A stretch of 64,000 nt of DNA. It comes from Streptomyces sp. NBC_00178 (GTDB lineage: Bacteria; Actinomycetota; Actinomycetes; Streptomycetales; Streptomycetaceae). The stretch spans positions 2,418,001 to 2,482,000 of the forward strand of contig NZ_CP108143.1 in assembly GCF_036206005.1 (NCBI RefSeq). The letters are read 5' to 3'. Positions 53,729 to 61,800 of the stretch are shown in pieces (position 1 is the first letter of the stretch; the number at the start of each line of letters is the position of its first letter). The notes under the pieces were generated by a model that had not been told where the DNA came from, did no database searches, and worked only from the letters and a program-made list of their open reading frames with translations. Position numbers and translations under genes: made by a program.

Positions 53729-56317
53729 TCACTTGAGGAATCCGCTCAGAACCTGCGCGGTCCAACGTCCGTCGTGGTACGTACGCGCGAATTCCACCGA
53801 GGCACGGCCGATGGCTGCGGTGCCCTCGCGATCGTCGATCAGGGAATCCAGCACCGCACGCAGAGTGGCGGGTGTGGCACTGACGATGGGCAGATCGCCG
53901 TTCGTCGTGGCCTTGACCGCATCGCTGATGTAGCCGATCACGGGCTTTCCGGCGGCCATCGCCTCGACCGCGAACGTGCCGTAACTGCCTGTGGTGAACT
54001 GGTCCAGAACCAGGTCGCTGTCCTTGACCAGTGCCTGCATCTCGGCCCAGGGGATGTTCTCCACGAGCCTGAAGTCGATGGCACCGCTCTCGTGCAGCGC
54101 GGTGAGGACAGGCATGATCCGGTCCGTGCCCTTGGTCCAGCGCTTGGACGGGGCGTGCAGCACTATGGGCCGCTTGCGCTCCATCACCGGTGCCTCAGCC
54201 GCCCACGAGGCGACGTCCACCACCAGCGGTGCCCACTTGGCAGCGGGCAGATCGTCGAGCAGGTCGGGGGTCGTGACGAAGAGCGGCAGACCGGAGTCGT
54301 CAGCGATGCGCCGGTTCGCCTCGGCCTTGCTCCGGAGCTTCTCGGCGATGCCGTCCGGAGCGTCCCGGAACAGCGAGTACTCGTGCCGCTCCAGGTGCCG
54401 GTCGGGGTGGCGGATGTCGCTGCCGTGCGACAGGAGCGCCACCTTCACACGGGCCTTGCGCAGCGCGGCCAGGTCGCCGGCGATGGTATCGCCGTTGAGC
54501 CGCCCGAAGACCGGCATGAAGGCATCGACGATCAGGTGACTGTACCGGCCGACGATCCGCTTGACCTGCTCCACCTGGACGTCGAGTTCGCCGAGCCGTT
54601 CCGCGTCCACGTACACGTCGGCGGGATAGTCGAAGGACTCGGCACGCTGGTTCATGACGACTTCGACGGACACGTCCGGGTTCGCCTGCGAAAGCGCCTG
54701 GGCGAAGGCCGCACCCTGGCCGGCGTAGTTGGCGGGGCCGATGCCCAGCTTCACCGGCGTGGAGCCCAGGGGGGTCCAGACCGGCACACCGGGCTTGCCG
54801 CTGCTCGCCCCGAGCCGGGCCGCTCCCGGGGTCTCCTGGATCGTCCACGGGATCTCGGCGACCGGCACCGGCGGCGTCTTCTTCGACAAGGTTCGGTAGA
54901 GCTCCAGGAGTCCGGCGCTCTGCTGCTCCCAGGAGAGGTCCTTGAGCACGTCCTCCGTGATGGCTTCCCCGAGCTCGGCACGGCGCTCCAGCGCGCGGGA
55001 CGCGGCGGCCACGAAGGTGGTCGGGTCGTCCCACGTGAAGACCTCGCCGAGTCCCTTCTCCTCGACGTACGCCTTGATGACCCGCACGTCGCTGGTGACC
55101 AGTGGAAGGCGTGCCTGGAGGTACTCGGAGACCTTGGTCGGCAGCGAGACCTCGCAGTTGGGCACCCGCCTGAAGGGGGTGAGACCGATGTCGGCGGACG
55201 AGAGGTAGTCGGCGACCTCGTGCTGGGCCACGTACGGGACCAGGTGGATACGGTCGCGGACGCCGAGGTTCTCGGCCGTCGCCAGCAACTGCTCGAGGAG
55301 GGGTGTCACCCGGCTGCAGACCAGGGCCAGGTGCACGCCCGGCAGGTGGGGAAGGCCGTCGATGACGGCGTCCACGCCCCGCTCGGGGCCGAGCCAGCCC
55401 GAGTAGACCATGAGCGGGACGTCCGGTCCCAGACCGCAGACCTCGCGGACGGAGGCCCGGACGGTGCCGGATCCGATCACTTCACGTACCGGGGAGTTCC
55501 CCACCACGAGGGGGAGCTTCGAAAGCTTGTGGTCGTTCTTCAGGAGCTCGGCCAGCTGCGTCGACACGGTGACGACCGCGTCGGCCCGGCCGATGAACTC
55601 GGCCTCGGCGGCCGGAAGGGCATACGCCTGTCGAGGGTTCGGCCATTCGACGCCCCGGACGTACTCGTGGGCGTCGTAGAGCCAGACACACCGGTGCCCG
55701 CCCGCTCTGAGTCGCGCAGCACTACGGGCCGCCGCCACGATCATGGTGGAGTCGTTGGCGTGGATGACGTCCGGCTTGAGTTCCTCGATGACCGGACCGA
55801 AGGCGAGGTCCAGATCGACGACCTGGGGCCAGTCGAGGCGCCAGTCGCGAACAGGGTCCGGGTGCTTCGGCACACGGCGCTGCTCCCACTTGAACGCCCG
55901 CACGCGCAGCTTGTACACGGCTCGGCGCGCACGCAGCACCGCCTTGAGCGAAGCCCGCCGGGGAGCTCCCGACCAGGTCGTCTCGGCGGACGTCTGCCTG
56001 ACCCACGCGCGGTACGAGGCACGGTACTGGCTCAGCGCCGCCTGATCCTGGATACGGAACTGCGTCAGCGCACCTCGCAGCGGGTGCGGCCGACGGGCCT
56101 TGACCGAGCGCACGTACTCCGTGGTCACCGGGACACGGACGACCTCGATGGGTCCCATCCGCGATCTCTGGACGCGCTTGGTGTCGCTCCTGCCGATCAG
56201 TGTGACGTCCCAGCCGTCGCGGGCTGCGGCCACGGCCGTCTTCTGGACCCGCGAGTCACCCGTGATGCCATTGGCGACGATCACGGCGAGCCGCGGTCGG
56301 CGGGCAGGGGATTTCAT
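53729..56317 (-). CDS. Tandem double glycosyltransferase (two GT-B modules)
   Basis: An 862-aa protein from ATG 56317, with GGAGGAAG upstream. Residues 1-480 form a GT4 enzyme: LAVIVANGITGDSRVQKTAV, DVIHANDSTMIVAAA, VYSGWLGPERGVDAVIDGLP and KVSEYLQARLPLVTSD. Residues about 510-862 form a second, different GT-B module: KLGIGPANYAGQGAAFA, LLSHGSDIRHPDRH, VLHAPSKRWTKGTDRI and GSYGTFAVEAMAAGKPVIGY with the donor-binding Glu. One chain could thus add two sugars in sequence. It is the first gene of a four-gene operon, 38 bases after a perfect 15-bp hairpin. Confidence 0.86.
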   Translation of the reverse strand: MKSPARRPRLAVIVANGITGDSRVQKTAVAAARDGWDVTLIGRSDTKRVQRSRMGPIEVVRVPVTTEYVRSVKARRPHPLRGALTQFRIQDQAALSQYRASYRAWVRQTSAETTWSGAPRRASLKAVLRARRAVYKLRVRAFKWEQRRVPKHPDPVRDWRLDWPQVVDLDLAFGPVIEELKPDVIHANDSTMIVAAARSAARLRAGGHRCVWLYDAHEYVRGVEWPNPRQAYALPAAEAEFIGRADAVVTVSTQLAELLKNDHKLSKLPLVVGNSPVREVIGSGTVRASVREVCGLGPDVPLMVYSGWLGPERGVDAVIDGLPHLPGVHLALVCSRVTPLLEQLLATAENLGVRDRIHLVPYVAQHEVADYLSSADIGLTPFRRVPNCEVSLPTKVSEYLQARLPLVTSDVRVIKAYVEEKGLGEVFTWDDPTTFVAAASRALERRAELGEAITEDVLKDLSWEQQSAGLLELYRTLSKKTPPVPVAEIPWTIQETPGAARLGASSGKPGVPVWTPLGSTPVKLGIGPANYAGQGAAFAQALSQANPDVSVEVVMNQRAESFDYPADVYVDAERLGELDVQVEQVKRIVGRYSHLIVDAFMPVFGRLNGDTIAGDLAALRKARVKVALLSHGSDIRHPDRHLERHEYSLFRDAPDGIAEKLRSKAEANRRIADDSGLPLFVTTPDLLDDLPAAKWAPLVVDVASWAAEAPVMERKRPIVLHAPSKRWTKGTDRIMPVLTALHESGAIDFRLVENIPWAEMQALVKDSDLVLDQFTTGSYGTFAVEAMAAGKPVIGYISDAVKATTNGDLPIVSATPATLRAVLDSLIDDREGTAAIGRASVEFARTYHDGRWTAQVLSGFLK

Positions 56318-56354
56318 TCTGTACTTCCTCCGGTGGAAGACGAACGAGCCGAGA

Positions 56355-56387
56355 CCTGTTCCGCACTCCCCCGGAGTGCGGAACAGG
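56355..56387 (-). terminator. Perfect 15-bp hairpin between the sugar-nucleotide and GT operons
   Basis: Arms 56355-56369 and 56373-56387 with a CCC loop. It lies after the WbpB-like gene and 38 bases upstream of the double GT; no promoter fits in the remaining gap, so it may only attenuate. Confidence 0.72.
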
Positions 56388-56422
56388 CCCGGCAGTGGAG
56401 CGTTGTGTCCACTGCCAGGTGT

Positions 56423-57436
56423 TCAGCCCGCCATGCGATCGGTGTCCAGGCGGACGGTGGTGCCGTTCACTGCGGACTCGAGGACGGCTGCCGCCACCTC
56501 GACGGTACGCAGCCCCTGCCGCAGTGTGCAGATGTCGGCCGACTGGCCCAGCACGGCGTCCCTGAAGAGTTCGTGCTCGACGAGCAGCGGCTCGCGCTTC
56601 GGGATCGCGTAGCGGATCATGTCGCCCTCGGACACGCCGCGGAAGGCGCGCAGCGCCTCCCACTCGGTGGTCACGGCGGCGTTCGAGTGGAACGTCAGGT
56701 CGGCGGTGAGGGTGTCGGCGATGTAGCAGCCGCGCTCGCCGGTGACCGAGGTGAACCGCTCCTTCAGCGGGCTCAGCCAGTTGACGAGGTGGTTGACCAT
56801 GGTGCCGTCGGACAGCTGGCCCACGGCGGAGACCATGTCCTCGTGCGCGCGCCCCGACTTCGACACGGTGTGTGCCGCGATCGAGGTGTACGTCTGGCCG
56901 GTGACCCACCCCGTCAGGTCGATGTCGTGGGTGGCGAGGTCCTTCACGACGCCGACGTCCGCGATGCGGTGCGGGAAGGGACCCTGGCGGCGGGTGACGA
57001 CCTGGAACACCTCGCCCAGCTCACCGGCCTCCAGGCGGCTGCGAAGGGAACGCAGAGCCGGGTTGCAGCGCTCGATGTGGCCGACCCCGGCGACCAGGCC
57101 GCGCGACTCGAAGGCCTCGACGAGGCGGCGGGCGCCCTCGACGGTGTCGGCGACGGGCTTCTCGATCAGCGCGCAGACGCCGGCCTCCGCCAGCTGGAGG
57201 CCGACCGTCTCGTGCAGCGCGGTCGGGCAGGCCACGACCGCGTAGTCGACGCCGAGCGCGATGAGTTCCTCGACGGTCTCCAGCACGGGGGCACCCTGCG
57301 CCCAGCCGTTCTTGTCACCCATCGGGTCGACGACGCCGACCAGGTCCACGCCCTCGAGCCCGGCGAGCACCCGGGCGTGGTGGCGCCCCATGGAGCCGAG
57401 ACCGATGAGGCCTGCCTTCAGGACTGCGGCGCTCAC
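56423..57436 (-). CDS. WbpB-like Gfo/Idh/MocA sugar-nucleotide 3-dehydrogenase
   Basis: A 337-aa oxidoreductase from GTG 57436, overlapping the aminotransferase stop by four bases (GTGA). It has the Rossmann loop GLIGLGSMGRHHARVL, the family motif ALIEKPVADT with catalytic Lys near residue 94, and GHIERCNPAL plus HDIDLTGWV in the C-terminal domain. This pattern matches WbpB/WlbA, which oxidises C3 of UDP-GlcNAcA ahead of transamination. The coupled aminotransferase supports the assignment. Confidence 0.87.
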   Translation of the reverse strand: MSAAVLKAGLIGLGSMGRHHARVLAGLEGVDLVGVVDPMGDKNGWAQGAPVLETVEELIALGVDYAVVACPTALHETVGLQLAEAGVCALIEKPVADTVEGARRLVEAFESRGLVAGVGHIERCNPALRSLRSRLEAGELGEVFQVVTRRQGPFPHRIADVGVVKDLATHDIDLTGWVTGQTYTSIAAHTVSKSGRAHEDMVSAVGQLSDGTMVNHLVNWLSPLKERFTSVTGERGCYIADTLTADLTFHSNAAVTTEWEALRAFRGVSEGDMIRYAIPKREPLLVEHELFRDAVLGQSADICTLRQGLRTVEVAAAVLESAVNGTTVRLDTDRMAG

Positions 57437-58551
57437 AGGCTCTCCCCCAGTGCGTTCACTGCGTTGGCGATGCGTTCCAGGTCACCCTCGCCGAGCGACG
57501 GGTGCACGGGGAGCGAGACGACCTCGGCGGCGGCCTTCTCGGTCTCGGGGAGGTCCCAGTTCCGGCCGGCCTTCTGGTCCGGCTCCCAGTACGGCTTGAG
57601 CCGGTGGATCGGGGTCGGGTAGTAGACGGCGTTTCCGATGCCCGCCTCGGTGAGCTTGGCCATCATGGCCTCGCGGTCGCCCTGCACCCGGATCGTGTAC
57701 TGGTGGTAGACGTGGCGGGCCCCGTCGGCGACCGGCGGCGTCGTGACGTTCGGAGCGCTGATGTGCGCGTCGAGGTACGCCGCGTTCGCGCGGCGCTGCT
57801 CGGTCCATCCGCCGACCTTGCCGAGCTGGACGCGGCCGACCGCGGCGGCGACGTCCGTCATCCGCATGTTCGCGCCGACGATCTCGTTCGCGTACCGCTG
57901 CTCCATGCCCTGGTTGCGCAGGAGGCGCAGGGTGCGTGCCAGTTCGGCGTCTGCCGTGGTGACCATGCCGCCCTCGAGAGCGTGCATGTTCTTCGTCGGG
58001 TAGAAGCTGAACGTTCCGCCTTCGCCGAAGGCGCCGACCGGCGTGCCGTTCAGCGCGGCCGCGTGCGCCTGGCACGCGTCCTCGACGACGGCGAGCTTGT
58101 GCTTGGCGGCGATGGGCATCAGCTTGTCCATGGCAGCCGGGTGACCGTAGAGGTGCACCGGCATGATGGCGGCCGTGCGCGGGGTGATCGCCGCCTCGAC
58201 GGCAGCCGGGTCCAGGCCGTAGCTGCCGGGCTCGATGTCGGCGAACACGACGTCGGCGCCGACCAGGCGGACGGCGTTGGCGGAGGCCGCGAAGGAGAAC
58301 GAAGGGACGATCACCTCGTCGCCCGGCCCGATACCGAGGGCGAGGAGGAGCATGTGCAGCGCCGAGGTGCCGGAGTTGACGGCGACGCAGTGGCGGCCGT
58401 CGACCAGCTCGGAGAAGCCCTCCTCGAATGCGGCGACCTCCGGCCCCTGCACCACGCGACCGCTGCGCAGTACGCGTACCGCGGCCTCGATCTCCTCTTC
58501 ACCGATGACCGGGCGGGCAGCAGGAATCGGCTGCTCGTTGATGCTCGTCAT
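57433..58551 (-). CDS. WbpE-like DegT/DnrJ/EryC1 aminotransferase
   Basis: A 372-aa PLP enzyme from ATG 58551, with AGGAGG about six bases upstream; the frame is open to 58749 but the extra part is leader. Landmarks are RSGRVVQGPEVAAFE, VNSGTSALHMLLLAL, the PLP-binding DACQAHAA and the Schiff-base Lys in YPTKNMHALEGG. In this context it should aminate the 3-keto sugar made by the WbpB-like enzyme, giving UDP-3-amino-GlcNAcA. It is first in its operon and has a leader of roughly 190 bases. Confidence 0.89.
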   Translation of the reverse strand: MTSINEQPIPAARPVIGEEEIEAAVRVLRSGRVVQGPEVAAFEEGFSELVDGRHCVAVNSGTSALHMLLLALGIGPGDEVIVPSFSFAASANAVRLVGADVVFADIEPGSYGLDPAAVEAAITPRTAAIMPVHLYGHPAAMDKLMPIAAKHKLAVVEDACQAHAAALNGTPVGAFGEGGTFSFYPTKNMHALEGGMVTTADAELARTLRLLRNQGMEQRYANEIVGANMRMTDVAAAVGRVQLGKVGGWTEQRRANAAYLDAHISAPNVTTPPVADGARHVYHQYTIRVQGDREAMMAKLTEAGIGNAVYYPTPIHRLKPYWEPDQKAGRNWDLPETEKAAAEVVSLPVHPSLGEGDLERIANAVNALGESL

Positions 58552-58749
58552 GGACGTCCTCCTTGAACACCGCAAGAGCTCTTCACAGGCAGAGATCTGG
58601 GGTGCGGGACGTCTCACGAGGCCGCGCATAACCCCGTCGGCGCAATGCCGACGCCCTACCGAGGAAACTGGGCCCGGTCGGTCCTGAACCGGGTCGGTCA
58701 CCGACCGTAGTTCCCTTACGGGAGGTTCACAGGCGGCGACCGCCGTCAC

Positions 58750-58755
58750 ATTATC
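58750..58755 (-). promoter_or_regulatory. -10-like box of the aminotransferase operon
   Basis: GATAAT on the minus strand in an AT-richer stretch, about 200 bases upstream of the aminotransferase ATG. No strong -35 box. Confidence 0.4.
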
Positions 58756-58818
58756 AGGGATTTCTCAGGCGATTTCGGGCCCGTTAACCGGCTGATGCAT
58801 CAATTCTGAAACAAACCG

Positions 58819-58853
58819 CGTGTCCCGCCCCGAAGGCTTCAGGGCGGGACACG
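58819..58853 (-). terminator. Terminator of rne
   Basis: Twelve-bp arms (58819-58830, 58842-58853), 41 bases after the rne stop codon. A T-rich stretch (GTTTGTTTCAG) follows on the minus strand. Confidence 0.78.
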
Positions 58854-58893
58854 GATAGATGAACAACCGGTTACGGAATGCTCGGCGCGCGCG

Positions 58894-61800
58894 TCACTCC
58901 GAGGCGTCCGACGAAGTCGAAGCCGTCACGGAAGGCGACGACTGCTCGGCCGCGACGGTCTTCTTCGTCGCCGCCTTCTTCGTCGTCGTCTTCTTCGCGG
59001 TGGTCTTCTTCGCGGTCGTCTTGGCGGCGGCCTTCTTGGGGGCCGCCTTCTTCGCCGTGGCCTTCTTGGCCGTCTTGCGCGCGGCCGTCTTCTTCACCGG
59101 GGCCTCGGACTCCGGGGCCTCCGACTCCGGGGCCTCGGACTGCGGGGCAGCGGCCTCGTGAGCCTCCGGGGCAGCGGCCTCGTGAGCCTCCGGCGTGCCG
59201 GAACCGTCACCGGTGACCACGACGACCTCGGTCTCCTCGGCGCCGGCCGGGGACCCGGCGGGAGCCGTGGCCTTCCGGGTCGCGCGCCGACGCGCACGCG
59301 GCGCCGGAGCCTCCGCTTCCGCCGCCTCGTCCGAGGGGGCGGGCGCGGGGGCCTTGACGACCGGGTCCTCGATCGCGACGGGGTCCGCGGCGGGCTCGGC
59401 CGGGTGCACCGGAGGTGTCACGTCGGCCTGCTGGGGCGAACCCGCCGGAGCGGTCGCCTTGCGCGTCGCCCTGCGCCGGGTGCGGGCCGGGGGCGCGGCC
59501 TCCGCCTCGGGAGCGGCCTGCGGGACCGGGGTCACGGCCTCGACGGCGGGCTCCGCCTGCGGCTTCTCCTCGGCAACCGGCGCCGGTGCGGGCTCCGCCA
59601 CGGGGGCGGGCGCGCCGGCCGGGGCCGTGGCCTTGCGGGTCGCGCGACGGCGGCCGCGTCCGCGCCCTGCCGCCGCCTCGGCCTCGGCGGGGCTGCTGTA
59701 CAGCTCCTCGTCGGCGACGAACTCCGGCTCGGGCAGCGCCACCGGTGCGGCGACCTCGGCCGCCACCTCGGCTTCGGTCTCCGTGTCGGTCGCGTGCTCC
59801 GCCGTCTGCTCCGCGTGCTCGTGGTCGTGGTCGTGCTCGTGTCCGGCACCACCGCGGCCGCGCTTCTTGGACCGCTTGCCGCCACCACCGCCGCCGGCGG
59901 ACGTCGGCTGCTCCATGTGGACGATCACGCCGCGCCCGTTGCAGTGGACACAGGTCTCGGAGAAGGACTCCAGCAGACCCTGGCCCACCCGCTTGCGCGT
60001 CATCTGGACCAGGCCCAGCGACGTGACCTCGGCGACCTGGTGCTTCGTACGGTCGCGTCCCAGGCACTCCAGCAGACGCCGCAGCACCAGGTCCCGGTTG
60101 GACTCCAGCACCATGTCGATGAAGTCGACGACGACGATGCCTCCGAGGTCGCGCAGCCGCAGCTGGCGCACGATCTCCTCGGCCGCCTCCAGGTTGTTCT
60201 TGGTGACGGTCTCCTCGAGGTTTCCGCCCTGCCCGGTGAACTTTCCGGTGTTGACGTCGACGACGACCATCGCCTCGGTCTTGTCGATCACCAGCGAGCC
60301 GCCGCTCGGAAGGTAGACCTTGCGGTCCAGGGCCTTCATCAGCTGCTCGTCGATGCGGTACGTCGCGAAGACGTCGACCTCGGAGGTCCAGCGCGACAGG
60401 CGGTCCGTCAGGTCGGGTGCGACGTGCGAGACGTAGCCGTGGATGGTCTCCCACGCGTCGTCACCGCTGACGATGACCTTCGAGAAGTCCTCGTTGAAGA
60501 TGTCCCGGACGACCCGGACCGTCATGTCCGGCTCGCCGTAGAGCAGCGTCGGCGCGTTGGAGCTGCTGGTGTTCTTCGACTTCTTCTGGATCTCTTCCCA
60601 CTGCTGCTGCAGCCGCTCGACGTCGCGGCGCAGCTCGTCCTCGCTGGCGCCCTCGGCGGCGGTGCGCACGATGACGCCCGCGTCCTCGGGGACGATCTTC
60701 TTGAGGATGGTCTTCAGCCGGGCCCGCTCGGTGTCGGGCAGCTTGCGGCTGATGCCGGTCATCGAGCCCTCGGGCACGTACACCAGGTAGCGGCCGGGCA
60801 GCGAGACCTGGCTGGTCAGGCGGGCACCCTTGTGGCCGATCGGGTCCTTCGTCACCTGCACGAGGACGGACTGGCCGGACTTGAGCGCGGTCTCGATGCG
60901 GCGCGGCCCGTGGGCCATGCCGAGCGCCTCGAAGTTGACCTCGCCGGCGTACAGGACGGCGTTGCGGCCCTTGCCGATGTCGACGAACGCGGCCTCCATG
61001 GACGGCAGCACGTTCTGGACCTTGCCCAGGTAGACGTTGCCGACGTAGCTGGTGGCCTGCTCCTTGTTGACGTAGTGCTCGACGAGCACGTTGTCCTCGA
61101 GGACGCCGATCTGGGTGCGCTCGCCGCTCTGGCGGACGACCATGACGCGCTCGACGGCCTCGCGGCGGGCCAGGAACTCGGCCTCGGTGATGATCGGGAC
61201 GCGGCGGCGGCCCTGCTCACGGCCTTCGCGGCGACGCTGCTTCTTGGCCTCCATGCGGGTCGAGCCCTTGATGGACTGGACCTCGTCGAAGCCGGTGCCG
61301 GGCTCGCGGTCGGCCGTCTCCTTGCCGCGCCGCTCACGCGGCTCGCGGACCTTGACGACGGTGCGCTCGGGGTCGTCCGTGCCGCTGCCCGCGTCCTCGC
61401 CGGAGGCGTCCCCGCTGCGGCGGCGGCGACGGCGACGGCGACGGCTGCTGCTGGACCCGGAGGAGGACTCGTGCTCCTCGTCGTCCTCGTCGTCCTGGCC
61501 CTGCTCGTCCTCGGTGTGGTCCGCCGCGGAGTCGTCCTGTCCGTCGTCCGCGTCGCCGGCCTCACCGCGGCGGCGGCGACGGCCACCGCGACGGCGACGG
61601 CGCGAGGGGCGGTCCCCGTACTCGTCCGACTCGTCGTGCTCGTGCTCGGCGTCCGTCTCGGCCTCGGCCTCGTGCTCGTCCTCGTCCTCGACGGGCGCGG
61701 CGGCGGGGGCCGCCTGCTCGGCGGGAAGCGTGACGGGGGTCGCGGCCGGCTCGGTCTCCACGGCCTCGCCGCGGCGGCGGCGCCGACGGCGCGAACCGCC

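Larger units (their letters stand above)
58552..58893. other. 342-base region: structured leader of the aminotransferase operon and rne terminator
   Basis: On the minus strand a -10-like GATAAT (58755-58750) could start a leader of about 190 bases. The leader has a hairpin with arms 58635-58641 and 58647-58653, and an upstream pair 58675-58682 with 58700-58707 that overlaps a shorter alternative stem. The rne terminator is at 58819-58853. No gene is seen. Confidence 0.5.

Noticed and set aside
53774..57622. A 1282-codon open frame on the plus strand
   Set aside because: It runs antisense through four recognisable enzymes and has no domain similarity; it is open only because of high GC.
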